Part shown: positions 1 through 8,442 of the stretch, in pieces
Numbering within the stretch: position 1 is the stretch's first letter
Layout: each line of letters starts with the position of its first letter
Source: Endozoicomonas sp965232255
Lineage (GTDB): Bacteria > Pseudomonadota > Gammaproteobacteria > Pseudomonadales > Endozoicomonadaceae
Direction of reading: 5' to 3'
NCBI GenBank assembly: GCA_965232255.1
Contig: OZ246962.1
Location: 248,001 to 312,000, forward strand
Length of the DNA: 64,000 bases
Notes under the pieces: model-generated
What the model was told of the DNA's origin: nothing
Database searches by the model: none
What the model saw: the letters and a program-made list of their open reading frames with translations, nothing else
Translations under genes and position numbers: made by a program

Positions 1-119
1 GTCACCTGAACGTTGGTGATGGGATCAAAATAGGAAGCGAGACGTTCCAGTTTTTTGATCACGTAATTGTGCAGAGCTTCTGTTACTTCGACATGATGTC
101 CACTGATGTTGACTTGCAT
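1..119 (-). CDS. hpf: Ribosome hibernation promoting factor (HPF/RaiA family), partial
   Basis: Only the first 39 or so codons are in the window; the gene runs off the left edge. Translation of the minus strand from the ATG at 119-117 begins MQVNISGHHVEVTEALHNYV, the typical start of short HPF proteins, which dimerise or inactivate 70S ribosomes in stationary phase. A good ribosome-binding site (AGGAGAG, complement of about 126-132) precedes the ATG. It follows rpoN on the same strand, the usual gammaproteobacterial order rpoN-hpf. The 197 bp between rpoN and hpf contain nothing else I can support. Confidence 0.9.
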   Translation of the reverse strand, partial: MQVNISGHHVEVTEALHNYVIKKLERLASYFDPITNVQV

Positions 120-315
120 GTAACGCTCTCCTGATCCCATTTCCGAATAATCACCGGGGCGCGGGATTTTTCGCTCCAGATGATTTGAATTTTAACACTG
201 TCGATGCGCCTTGGAATATCCCGAAACAAAAAAAACTGATTTCCTGCCCGATTTATCCACAACTTTAACGACAATTGTTGTTTATTCCCGTATATGGTTA
301 TACGACTTTTGACTG

Positions 316-1758
316 TTATTGCACAAACTGTTTGCGCTCATTGGACGGTGGAATTTTCATGGCCTCACGGTATTTGGCAATCGTGCGCCGGGCCACCTGG
401 ATCCCCTGTTGACTCAACAGAGCTGCAATTTTGTTATCGCTAAGTGGTTTGCGCGGTGGCTCTGCGGCGATCAACTTGCGAATTTGTGCCCGAATTGCCG
501 TAGACGAACACTCGCCGCCCTCGGCTGTGGCAACATGGCTGGAGAAAAAATACTTCAGCTCATAAACGCCCCTCGGTGTGTGCAAGTACTTTTGCGTCGT
601 GACCCGGGAAATGGTCGACTCGTGCATCCCTACTGCTGCGGCAATATCGGCCAGAACCAGCGGCTTCATGGCTTCGTCACCGTGCTCCAGGAACGCTTGC
701 TGACTGGCGATGATCTCACAGGTCACCTTCATCAAGGTCTCGTTGCGGCTTTGCAAGTTCTTCAAAAACCAGCGAGCCTCAAACAAATGGTTCTTCATAA
801 ACACATTGTCGCGGCTGTTGTTGGCTCGTTGCACCAACGAGGCGTAATTATTATTGATACGCAGTTTTGGCAGTGTCTCCGAGTTCAGCTCCACGGTCCA
901 GCGCTCGTTGATTTTGCGCACTGACAGGTCAGGCACTACGTACTGCGCCTCGCCTTGGTCAATGGCACTCCCTGGGCGTGGATTAAGCTGGCGAATCAAG
1001 GCCAAGGCATCACGCAGCTGCCCTTCATGCCATTTGGTACGACGTAGAATGCGGGCATAATCACGGGTACCGAGCAACTCAAGGTGACAGGTAATCAGTT
1101 TTTCCGCATTGTTGAAATGGGGAGTTGAAGGTGGCAACAAGTGGAGCTGCGCCAGCAGGCATTCACGTAAATCGACGCTAACGCAACCAACCGGGTCAAA
1201 CTGCTGGATGCATTGTTGCATCGCTTTGACCTCAGCCATTACCAATTCGCCAAGCTGAGGTTGCAAAGCATCAAGCAGATCATCCAGCGAACAGGTCAGG
1301 TAACCGTCCGGGTTGACGGCCTCAATAATAGCCAACCCGAGCAAACGCTCCCGATCGCCTATGGGCATCATATCCAGCTGCCACTCCAGATGATCCTGCA
1401 ACGACTCCACTGATGGAGTCTGCTGGTCATAATCGTCACTGACAGAGGGCAAGCTGCTGTAAATCTCACTCCAGGTCGAATCCACGGGCAGCTCGTAAGG
1501 CACGCTTTCTGACCACTGTGCTTCCTGTGACTCTGGTTCTGGCCCACTGAGATCAATAAGCGCAGCCTTGTGCTCATCACTATGCTGGCCATCATCATTC
1601 TGGCCATCATCGCTCTCAAGCATGGGGTTGGAATCCAGCGCCTCCTGAATCTCTTGCTGCAGGTCTGTTGTGGACAACTGTAACATCCGAATAGCCTGTT
1701 GCAGTTGAGGGGTCATGGTCAACTGCTGGCCCAGCCTGAGCTGCAGGGATGCTTTCAT
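316..1758 (-). CDS. rpoN: RNA polymerase sigma-54 factor
   Basis: 480 residues, normal for RpoN. The N-terminal activator-interacting region (residues 1-50, MKASLQLRLGQQLTMTPQLQ) is glutamine- and leucine-rich. An acidic linker follows (about 48-120), then the core-binding domain, and the C-terminal RpoN box ARRTIAKYREAM (about 455-466), which contacts the -24 element. The protein directs transcription of nitrogen, motility and other enhancer-dependent genes together with bEBP activators. It lies downstream of lptB and upstream of hpf on the same strand, the conserved arrangement. A 168-bp gap separates it from lptB, so it may have its own promoter; a TATAAT-like hexamer is seen at 1824-1829 on the minus strand without a convincing -35. 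ATG at 1758 is the family start. Confidence 0.98.
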   Translation of the reverse strand: MKASLQLRLGQQLTMTPQLQQAIRMLQLSTTDLQQEIQEALDSNPMLESDDGQNDDGQHSDEHKAALIDLSGPEPESQEAQWSESVPYELPVDSTWSEIYSSLPSVSDDYDQQTPSVESLQDHLEWQLDMMPIGDRERLLGLAIIEAVNPDGYLTCSLDDLLDALQPQLGELVMAEVKAMQQCIQQFDPVGCVSVDLRECLLAQLHLLPPSTPHFNNAEKLITCHLELLGTRDYARILRRTKWHEGQLRDALALIRQLNPRPGSAIDQGEAQYVVPDLSVRKINERWTVELNSETLPKLRINNNYASLVQRANNSRDNVFMKNHLFEARWFLKNLQSRNETLMKVTCEIIASQQAFLEHGDEAMKPLVLADIAAAVGMHESTISRVTTQKYLHTPRGVYELKYFFSSHVATAEGGECSSTAIRAQIRKLIAAEPPRKPLSDNKIAALLSQQGIQVARRTIAKYREAMKIPPSNERKQFVQ

Positions 1759-1823
1759 AGCCGGTGTAAACCCTCACGTCGTTACCAGTCACGAGTGGCC
1801 GTAAGGCTTGCCATATAACGCTG

Positions 1824-1829
1824 ATTATA
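1824..1829 (-). promoter_or_regulatory. Possible -10 element upstream of rpoN
   Basis: The minus strand reads TATAAT, about 65 bp before the rpoN start codon, inside the 168-bp lptB-rpoN gap. I could not find a good -35 at 16-18 bp, so this is only a weak promoter candidate. rpoN may simply be co-transcribed with lptB. Confidence 0.25.
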
Positions 1830-1926
1830 AACCCATAGTCTTTTTATAAGCCATAGAGCAAGTAGGGACCTGATAGCTCTCAACAAGCTGAGGAAAGAGA
1901 GCAAACGGCTCTTCCAACTCACCAAT

Positions 1927-2652
1927 TCAGAGGCTGAACTGATGACCCAGGTACACATCCCGCACTTTCCGGTTAGCCAGTACGGTATTGCTGTCCCCTT
2001 CAGCAATAATATGCCCCTCACTGACGATGTACGCCTTCTCACAGATATCGAGAGTTTCACGCACATTATGGTCAGTGATCAATACCCCAATCCTGCGCTT
2101 TTGCAAATGGCGAATAATGGCCTTGATATCGCCCACCGAGATTGGGTCAACGCCAGCAAACGGTTCATCGAGCAAAATAAATGCCGGATCAGTGGCCAGT
2201 GCCCGGGCGATTTCTGCTCGCCTGCGCTCACCACCTGAAAGTGCCATACCAGCACTGGCACGAATATGGCCAATGTTGAACTCGGCAAGCAGTGATTCCA
2301 TTTTCGCCAGACGCTGCTTTTTACTCAGGTCCTTGCGGGTCTCCAAAATAGCCAGAATGTTATCTTCCACCGATAAACGACGAAAGATTGAGGCTTCCTG
2401 GGGAAGATAGCCAATACCAGCACGCGCCCGCTCATGCATGGCCCGAAAAGTCAGGTCCTCCTGGTCAATACTAATCCGCCCACCATCGGCTCTAACCAGT
2501 CCGACAATCATGTAAAAACAGGTGGTCTTGCCTGCTCCGTTGGGACCAAGCAGACCAACAATCTGTCCGCTGCGCACACGTACAGAAACGTCTTTAACGA
2601 CGTGTCTGCCTTTGTAACTTTTACTGAGATGATCTGCCTTGAGGATTGCCAT
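1927..2652 (-). CDS. lptB: LPS export ABC transporter ATP-binding protein LptB
   Basis: 241 residues. Walker A is GPNGAGKTT (about 36-44), the signature motif is LSGGERRRAEIARAL (about 138-152) and Walker B is ILLDEPFAGVDP (about 158-169). The short single-domain form with the sequence around DHNVRETLDIC is typical of LptB. It powers LptFG at the inner membrane to pull LPS out and onto the LptC-LptA-LptDE bridge. It sits 32 bp after lptA and before rpoN, the conserved kdsD-lptC-lptA-lptB-rpoN order. Confidence 0.97.
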   Translation of the reverse strand: MAILKADHLSKSYKGRHVVKDVSVRVRSGQIVGLLGPNGAGKTTCFYMIVGLVRADGGRISIDQEDLTFRAMHERARAGIGYLPQEASIFRRLSVEDNILAILETRKDLSKKQRLAKMESLLAEFNIGHIRASAGMALSGGERRRAEIARALATDPAFILLDEPFAGVDPISVGDIKAIIRHLQKRRIGVLITDHNVRETLDICEKAYIVSEGHIIAEGDSNTVLANRKVRDVYLGHQFSL

Positions 2653-2684
2653 CCGTTAATCTTGCCTACTTTGATAATGCCCGT

Positions 2685-3329
2685 TCACGGGGTGCTGTCG
2701 TCGCGTTTTTGTCTTGGCTGGAGCACCATCTGCACCCGGCCACTCTCGCCCTGCTCAGGTGCGCCCCGGGCGTTGACCGTCTGCTTTGCCGGACTGTAGT
2801 CAATCTTTTCACCGGTAAAGACATCGCCCTTCTGAGTCAGCTTGGCGTTTTTGATCAGCTCAATCTGGTCACCGTTGATGTCGTAACGGATGGTCTCACC
2901 CCAAGCCTGAAGCTTACCCTTATCGTCGGGCTGCTCCTCCTCATAGTAAGCGCGGCGCCCTCTGCCTTCACCTTCGGCAACCACTTGGGAAACTTCGCGA
3001 TCCCTGGTGTAAACCCTGACAATATCACCGGTAATTCGGGTAGTACCCTGAGTCACCACCACATTGCCCCGGTAAATCGAAACGCCCTCTTTGGCATTAA
3101 CGTCTGCCGTGTCAGAACTGATACTGATGGGCTGCTGTCGGTCACTGGGCAACGCCTGGACCATAATGGGAACCAGCAATAAAGCAAACAACCACTGCCG
3201 TACACGGCCGAATGAGTGCTGTTGACGGGCTGTGCGACCCGCATGAGAAAGGTAATTATTCATATATTGTCGTCTTCCAAACCAGGGCTGTGGTTGATTA
3301 CTGTCAATCAGCGCGTTGCCCGAACTCAT
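2685..3329 (-). CDS. lptA: LPS transport periplasmic protein LptA
   Basis: The OstA/LptA core is clear: QPISISSDTADVNAKEGVSI, then IYRGNVVVTQGTTRITGDIV. LptA forms the periplasmic filament that carries LPS between LptC and LptD. I use the ATG at 3329 because it has a purine-rich leader (AAGGGGGG) close upstream; this start overlaps the end of lptC by 26 bp. The alternative ATG at 3263 (MNNYLSHAGR) would give a shorter pre-sequence before the hydrophobic signal segment LFALLLVPIMVQA. Either way the mature part begins near LPSDRQQP. The C-terminus after GRVQMVLQPR is short and basic. The family identity is certain, the start is not. Confidence 0.9.
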   Translation of the reverse strand: MSSGNALIDSNQPQPWFGRRQYMNNYLSHAGRTARQQHSFGRVRQWLFALLLVPIMVQALPSDRQQPISISSDTADVNAKEGVSIYRGNVVVTQGTTRITGDIVRVYTRDREVSQVVAEGEGRGRRAYYEEEQPDDKGKLQAWGETIRYDINGDQIELIKNAKLTQKGDVFTGEKIDYSPAKQTVNARGAPEQGESGRVQMVLQPRQKRDDSTP

Positions 3330-3906
3330 GGACCCCCCTTACTCTGGATTTCAAATGCACCTTGCTCAGCTGATACCACACGGTCATACCAATGGCTCGG
3401 GTCTCGCCAGTTGTGTCGGTGATCAGCACCGGACGGTCAGTATCGGCAATCTCTTCATCGGGAAATACAGTGATAAAATCCGTATCCACCCGAACCCGCT
3501 GCACCAGCTCTTTGGGGTTTTCTACGTCCGGTCGGAACTGGATAATCACCACATCATCCCACAGCTCAATATCATCGCCGCCGGGCAGAATCTTGCCATG
3601 CACTGCCTGAGTGGTAGTCACCTGTCCCTCATCACCAAAGGTGGTCAGTAGCGGCTGTTGCAACAATGTGGTGTCATTGTGCGGAAAATGGGAGATAGTG
3701 TCTGAGACTAACTGATAATCCAGCGCACCGGTGACGTCATACTCCTCAATCCGGGCATCAGAAATATAATAATCCGATCCCTGTTCAATATGCGGCTCTA
3801 CCCAGCTTTTGGGATTTATCACCCCGATCGGAGCGCCATAAAGCCAATAGCCAACGGCCAACAACAGTAGGATTACCGAAATAATCAAATAATTGCGATA
3901 CGCCAT
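3304..3906 (-). CDS. lptC: LPS export protein LptC
   Basis: 200 residues from ATG 3906 (MAYRNYLIISVILLLLAVGY): one N-terminal membrane anchor followed by a periplasmic beta-jellyroll domain (YYISDARIEEYDVTGALDYQ, typical of LptC). It anchors in the inner membrane and hands LPS from LptB2FG to LptA. The reading frame stays open upstream into kdsD, but the membrane anchor right after ATG 3906 makes this the natural start. kdsD ends 16 bp earlier. In most relatives kdsC lies between kdsD and lptC; it is absent here. Confidence 0.93.
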   Translation of the reverse strand: MAYRNYLIISVILLLLAVGYWLYGAPIGVINPKSWVEPHIEQGSDYYISDARIEEYDVTGALDYQLVSDTISHFPHNDTTLLQQPLLTTFGDEGQVTTTQAVHGKILPGGDDIELWDDVVIIQFRPDVENPKELVQRVRVDTDFITVFPDEEIADTDRPVLITDTTGETRAIGMTVWYQLSKVHLKSRVRGVHEFGQRAD

Positions 3907-3922
3907 CCAGGTTCCGTAACTG

Positions 3923-4897
3923 TTAAACCACGCCTGCCTTGAGCAGGTCATGCATGTTGATCGCTCCCACCGCGTGGCGTTCGTCATCGACACAGATCAG
4001 AGCGTTAATCTTACGATCATCCATAATTTTCAGTGCCTCAGCAGCCAGGATGTCAGGCGTTATGGTGGTGCATTTGATGGTCATCACCTCATCAATGGTA
4101 GTGTTGCGCGGGTCAACACCCTGATCCAGCGCCCGACGCAAATCGCCATCGGTAAAGATACCAACCACCACACGATTTTCATCAATGATTGTGGTCATGC
4201 CCAGCCCTTTGCGGGTCATTTCCAGCAGCGCTTCACCCAGCCGAACCCCTTTAGGCACCGCTGGTATACGACTGCCTTCGTGCATAATATCCTGTACTTT
4301 CAACAGCAGCCGACGACCAAGCGCACCACCAGGATGGGAAAAAGCAAAGTCTTCAGCGGTGAACCCGCGCGCTTCGAGCAACGCAATGGCCAATGCATCG
4401 CCCATAACCAGCTGAGTGGTGGTACTGGAAGTTGGCGCCAGATCCAGCGGACAGGCCTCCTTGTCTACGCCAGTGTTAAGGTTGACCTCGGCTGCCCTGG
4501 CCAGAGTGGAAGCTGGCTTGCCACTCATGCTGATCACCGGCGCGCCCATCCGTTTAAACAGCGGCAACAGAGTCAATACTTCAGCGGTTTCACCAGAGTT
4601 GGAAATGGCTAACACCACATCTTCTGCGGTAATCATGCCCATATCACCATGACTGGCTTCGCCCGGATGGACAAAAAAAGCCGGTGTGCCAGTACTGGCC
4701 AGGGTAGCACTGATCTTGCGGGCAATATGACCAGACTTCCCCATACCGACCACCACAATCCGCCCCCGGCATTCCAGCATCAGACGACACGCCTTGCTGA
4801 ACTCGTCGTCAATGCGGGGCAGCAAAGCGTCAATGGCATCCTTTTCGATCTGGATGGTACGGCGACCAATTTCAACAAAATTCTGGTCCGTGGTCAT
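3923..4897 (-). CDS. kdsD: Arabinose-5-phosphate isomerase KdsD
   Basis: 324 residues from ATG 4897 (MTTDQNFVEIGRRTIQIEKD). It has an N-terminal SIS sugar-isomerase domain (GRIVVVGMGKSGHIARKISA, then SNSGETAEVL) followed by two CBS domains (about 205-320, with IIDENRVVVGIFTDGDLRRA). It converts ribulose-5-phosphate to arabinose-5-phosphate, the first step to Kdo of LPS inner core, and so belongs with the Lpt genes downstream. The frame is open 14 codons further up (to 4939), but those codons do not look like the family. Confidence 0.96.
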   Translation of the reverse strand: MTTDQNFVEIGRRTIQIEKDAIDALLPRIDDEFSKACRLMLECRGRIVVVGMGKSGHIARKISATLASTGTPAFFVHPGEASHGDMGMITAEDVVLAISNSGETAEVLTLLPLFKRMGAPVISMSGKPASTLARAAEVNLNTGVDKEACPLDLAPTSSTTTQLVMGDALAIALLEARGFTAEDFAFSHPGGALGRRLLLKVQDIMHEGSRIPAVPKGVRLGEALLEMTRKGLGMTTIIDENRVVVGIFTDGDLRRALDQGVDPRNTTIDEVMTIKCTTITPDILAAEALKIMDDRKINALICVDDERHAVGAINMHDLLKAGVV

Positions 4898-5153
4898 GTT
4901 GCTACAGCCTGTTTTTACCCATGGGAAGTGCGGTGACATGTTCGATAGCGCAGTTACAATTTTACGGGCAAGGATAACCTGTCAGCCGCCACTGTAAAAC
5001 AGTTAAATGCTTGTGAATCAGGGAAGTTGACAAGGCAATGCAATATGAAGGAGTACTTTGATCGACCACTATCTGGTGGAGAAAATCCAGTATCCGACCA
5101 GAATTCAGGCCGGATACCAGCTAGCTGGAGAAGCTATCTTTTGCAAGAGCCAA

Positions 5154-5186
5154 AGCAACCAGTGAACCGATAAGTTACTGGTTGCT
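5154..5186 (-). terminator. Stem-loop downstream of groEL
   Basis: A perfect 10-bp inverted repeat, AGCAACCAGT (5154-5163) and ACTGGTTGCT (5177-5186), with a 13-nt loop. It lies 50 bp past the groEL stop on the transcribed minus strand. There is no good T-run after it, so it may be an RNA-stabilising hairpin rather than a strong intrinsic terminator. The rest of the 4898-5235 gap holds nothing I can name. Confidence 0.45.
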
Positions 5187-5235
5187 GGCAATGTAACCCG
5201 ATGGAAATGGAAGGATATAAACGACTAAAGCCGTA

Positions 5236-6879
5236 TTACATCATGCCGCCCATACCACCCATACCGCCCATGCCACCCATATCCGGCATAGCAGGTGCAT
5301 TTTCCTGTGGCTCATCAGCAACCATGGCAGCGGTAGTGATCATCAGACTAGCGACAGAAGCAGCCGCTTGCAGAGCTGCACGGGTTACTTTGGCTGGGTC
5401 CAGAATACCCATTTCGATCATATCGCCGTACTCACCAGTAGCTGCGTTGTAACCGAAATTGCCAGAACCGGCTTTCACTTTCTCAACCACTACAGAAGCT
5501 TCGTCACCAGAGTTGGTGGCGATCTGACGTAGCGGGCTTTCCAGAGCACGCAGGATCAGTTCAACACCAGCACGCTGCTCATCGTTAGCGGTTTTCACGT
5601 CAATGGCTGACATGGCACGAATCAGGGCAACACCACCACCGGCCACTACACCTTCTTCAACCGCAGCACGGGTTGCGTGCAGGGCGTCTTCAACGCGTGC
5701 TTTTTTCTCTTTCATCTCGACTTCGGTGGCAGCACCTACTTTAACAACGGCAACACCGCCAGCCAGCTTGGCCACGCGCTCTTGCAGTTTCTCTTTGTCG
5801 TAGTCAGAAGAAGAGTTTTCGATTTCTTTACGGATCTGCTCAACGCGGGCAGCGATATCAGCCTGGTTACCAGCACCGTCAACAATGATGGTGGTGTCTT
5901 TGGTGATCTGCACACGCTTGGCAGAACCCAGATCATCCAGGGTAGCGGTTTCCAGAGACAAGCCAACCTCTTCAGAGATTACTGTGCCGCCGGTCAGGAT
6001 GGCGATATCTTGCAGCATGGCCTTGCGACGGTCACCAAAGCCTGGCGCCTTGACCGCAACGACTTTAACGATGCCACGAATGTTGTTGACTACCAGCGTC
6101 GCCAGGGCTTCGCCTTCGACGTCTTCAGCGATAATCAACAGTGGTTTGCCTGATTTGGCTACGGCTTCCAGAATCGGTAACAGATCGCGAATGCTGGAGA
6201 TTTTTTTGTCTACCAGCAGGATGTATGGGTGATCCAGCTCGCAGGACATGTTTTCCTGATTGTTGATGAAGTAAGGAGACTGGTAACCGCGGTCGAACTG
6301 CATGCCTTCAACGACTTCCAGTTCGTTCTCCAGACCACTGCCCTCTTCAACGGTGATAACGCCTTCCTTGCCAACTTTTTCCATGGCTTCCGCAATGATG
6401 CGACCAACAACTTCGTCATCGTTGGCAGAGATGGTGCCAACCTGGGCGATGGACTTGCTGTCGGTGCAAGGGATGGACATTGCCTTGAGTTGCTCGACAA
6501 CAGCAATAACTGCTTTGTCGATACCACGTTTCAGGTCCATTGGGTTCATGCCAGCGGCAACGTATTTCAAACCTTCGTTCAGAATGGCCTGGGCCAGTAC
6601 GGTTGCCGTGGTAGTACCGTCACCAGCCTGATCATTTGCCTGAGAGGCTACTTCCTTGACCAGCTGCGCCCCCATGTTCTGAAACTTGTCTTTCAGCTCG
6701 ATCTCTTTGGCTACGGATACGCCGTCTTTGGTGATGGTTGGAGCACCGAAAGACTTCTCCAGCAGGACGTTACGACCCTTTGGGCCCAGAGTTGCCTTGA
6801 CCGCATCAGCCAGGATGTTAACGCCTCTCAGCATTTCCTTGCGTGCGTCATCGCCGAATTTAACTTGTTTAGCTGCCAT
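5236..6879 (-). CDS. groL: Chaperonin GroEL (Hsp60)
   Basis: 547 residues, full length. It starts MAAKQVKFGDDARKEMLRGV, has the nucleotide-binding DGTTTATVLAQ (about 87-97) and ends in the flexible GGM repeat tail (GGMGGMGGMGGMM). It forms the double-ring ATP-driven folding chamber with GroES. A clear ribosome-binding site (AAGGA) precedes the ATG. It is 60 bp downstream of groES on the same strand, so the two form the usual operon driven from the sigma-32 promoter at 7330-7354. Confidence 0.99.
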   Translation of the reverse strand: MAAKQVKFGDDARKEMLRGVNILADAVKATLGPKGRNVLLEKSFGAPTITKDGVSVAKEIELKDKFQNMGAQLVKEVASQANDQAGDGTTTATVLAQAILNEGLKYVAAGMNPMDLKRGIDKAVIAVVEQLKAMSIPCTDSKSIAQVGTISANDDEVVGRIIAEAMEKVGKEGVITVEEGSGLENELEVVEGMQFDRGYQSPYFINNQENMSCELDHPYILLVDKKISSIRDLLPILEAVAKSGKPLLIIAEDVEGEALATLVVNNIRGIVKVVAVKAPGFGDRRKAMLQDIAILTGGTVISEEVGLSLETATLDDLGSAKRVQITKDTTIIVDGAGNQADIAARVEQIRKEIENSSSDYDKEKLQERVAKLAGGVAVVKVGAATEVEMKEKKARVEDALHATRAAVEEGVVAGGGVALIRAMSAIDVKTANDEQRAGVELILRALESPLRQIATNSGDEASVVVEKVKAGSGNFGYNAATGEYGDMIEMGILDPAKVTRAALQAAASVASLMITTAAMVADEPQENAPAMPDMGGMGGMGGMGGMM

Positions 6880-6939
6880 AGTTGGTGATCCTTTACAAAA
6901 TGTGCGAAATCAAAAAAATTACCGACTGCAAGCGAACAA

Positions 6940-7233
6940 TCAGCCTTCAACAACCGCAGAAATGTCGTTTTCAGACAGAATGATCAGCTCTCCACCGTCT
7001 ACCTGCACGGTGTTGGAATCGGCATATTTACCGAAGATCACCTTGTCGCCAACCTTAACGTCAACAGGACGCTTGTCGCCATTGTCCAGGTACGCGCCAT
7101 CGCCCACTGCAACCACGATTCCCTGATTAGGCTTTTCAGTCGCAGAACCTGGCAACACGATCCCACCAAGTGAGGTAGTTTCTTCTTCGACACGACGAAC
7201 GACCACGCGATCACGCAACGGACGGATTTTCAT
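6940..7233 (-). CDS. groS: Co-chaperonin GroES (Hsp10)
   Basis: 97 residues, MKIRPLRDRVVVRRVEEETT, with the mobile loop (SLGGIVLPGSATEKP, about 22-36) that docks on GroEL. It forms the heptameric lid of the folding chamber. The ribosome-binding site GGAGAAG stands 6 bp before the ATG. It is the first gene of the groES-groEL operon, with a heat-shock promoter about 100 bp upstream. Confidence 0.99.
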   Translation of the reverse strand: MKIRPLRDRVVVRRVEEETTSLGGIVLPGSATEKPNQGIVVAVGDGAYLDNGDKRPVDVKVGDKVIFGKYADSNTVQVDGGELIILSENDISAVVEG

Positions 7234-7329
7234 CGATTACTTCTCCAACAGTTTGCTTGAGTTAATCTTATTTCACGCAAAGCGGAACACTGCTTTGCAG
7301 CGTAACCTTCATCAGGCGTACCACTTAGT

Positions 7330-7354
7330 ATGGGTAAACGTTTTTGTTTTCAAG
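7330..7354 (-). promoter_or_regulatory. Sigma-32 heat-shock promoter of groES-groEL
   Basis: On the minus strand CTTGAAA (complement of 7348-7354) is followed by 13 nt and CCCAT (complement of 7330-7334). This closely matches the sigma-32 (RpoH) consensus CTTGAAA-N13-15-CCCCAT. It lies about 100 bp before the groES ATG, so it should give heat-inducible transcription. Confidence 0.8.
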
Positions 7355-7514
7355 AGGTAGCCAAAAAAAATTTTCAGTTAAAAAGTCACCTGCAACCTCA
7401 GGATAAACATCTATTCAGAGCGTTATTTGATCGTTTCTTTTCGACTGATCAGGCATCACTGAAAGAGAAAACCCAGTGATTCGTGACGATCCGATCCGAT
7501 CCGCGGCAGACAGC

Positions 7515-7802
7515 CTACTCTTTAACAAACATCAAATAAAAACATTTGGGTTTGCAGTTACGTTTTCGCCAACTCTCCCGCCACTGTTGCACCAAGCACA
7601 TCTTTTCGTTGTGAGGCATATCACCGAACCAACGGTTGACCTGAACACAACAAAGCACACGATTCTTGAGACTATTATCACCGCCACGGCTTTTCGGATG
7701 CAGATGATCGGTATCGGCCTCCGCATAACACAAGCTGGCCCGACAATAATGGCAGCGGCCACGCTGTATTTCCCAGAGCTGTTCTTTTCTTGTTCTTCCC
7801 AT
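7515..7802 (-). CDS. Small HNH-endonuclease-like protein
   Basis: 95 residues from ATG 7802 (MGRTRKEQLWEIQRGRCHYC), with AGAAG as ribosome-binding site. HNH features: a CxxC pair (C17, C20), DH at 32-33 in DTDHLHPKSRGGDN, N47, and CCVQVN ending at N56. The second metal-binding Cys of the usual CxxCN is not in place (V55), so zinc binding may be altered. The frame is open upstream to 8078, but that extension is the translated end of the IS200/IS605-type element and is not taken as coding. The gene lies just beyond the element's right end, between fxsA and groES. A stand-alone HNH nuclease or a remnant of a mobile element are both possible; no substrate can be inferred. Confidence 0.6.
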   Translation of the reverse strand: MGRTRKEQLWEIQRGRCHYCRASLCYAEADTDHLHPKSRGGDNSLKNRVLCCVQVNRWFGDMPHNEKMCLVQQWRESWRKRNCKPKCFYLMFVKE

Positions 7803-7877
7803 AAGTATCTTCTGTTTATTTTTAAACAGGAGAATATAGACGTGATTGGGGAAAATGCCTCTTTTATTGCTGCAAAA

Positions 7878-8272
7878 TTGACATCCTCCCGCCCCTGAAG
7901 GAGCGGGATTCCTGTTAGTCACCCAACAGGCTTCCTGTTTCATCGTTCGTTGCTCAGGGAACAGGCTTGGTTTTCGCGCAAAAGTCCCACGTTGGGAGCT
8001 TTTACCCAAAGGGCACAAGTACGATGGCGAATCAACCCATGCTCCCCAAGTCTCACACGAACTCCGCAGGCTTAACATTCCTCCAGCCTTTATGCCCTCG
8101 GGTGCGGAGGTAGGTCTGCAAAGACAGGTGAATAATAGCAGTGACTATTTTAACCGCAATACTGGAAGATGCCGAAAGTGCTGATATCAAAAGAAGTTAG
8201 TTTTCCAGCCTTATCAGGCTGGTCGCTATCCCTCCCAGTGCTAAAAGTACTGGGTTTCTCGCGAGGTTTTCG
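7878..8272 (-). mobile_element. IS200/IS605-type non-autonomous element, copy A (395 bp)
   Basis: The right end begins TTGACATCCTCC with a GC-rich hairpin (7878-7910). The left end carries the palindrome CAGCCTTATCAGGCTG (about 8207-8222), a second hairpin (CCCAGTGCTAAAAGTACTGG region, 8231-8254) and CTCGCGAGGTTTTCG up to 8272. A second copy in the opposite orientation is at 31699-32060; the two are nearly identical apart from two short indels (16 bp and about 17 bp extra here). There is no transposase gene inside. The ends match those around the tnpB gene at 62001-63125, which could be the source. This copy sits between fxsA and the HNH gene. The remaining bases to 8442 hold nothing I recognise. 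Confidence 0.8.
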
Positions 8273-8442
8273 ATGAGAAATAGTGTGCGCTACCCTGTGT
8301 ACTGCCGGGTGCGTTAATGGGTGATTACTCGTCGCTATGACTGCTATACCGACTCACTGCTATCGATTGGCATATCCATACTTATCAGCAGCATATTTTA
8401 TCTAACTGATGTCGTTTATTTTAATAACCGCATCCCGCGCGC

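Noticed and set aside
319..924. 201-codon plus-strand frame opposite rpoN
   Set aside because: Lies wholly inside rpoN on the other strand and shows no family features; a shadow frame.
4649..4936. Plus-strand frame containing a phosphatase-like string (ILFDLDGTATNF) opposite kdsD, considered as a displaced kdsC
   Set aside because: It lies inside kdsD on the other strand; the HAD-like string is a chance antisense product and the remaining HAD motifs are absent.
7803..8078. N-terminal extension of the HNH frame
   Set aside because: The peptide is the translated end of the mobile element; the same peptide appears from copy B at 31899-32070, where it has no gene.
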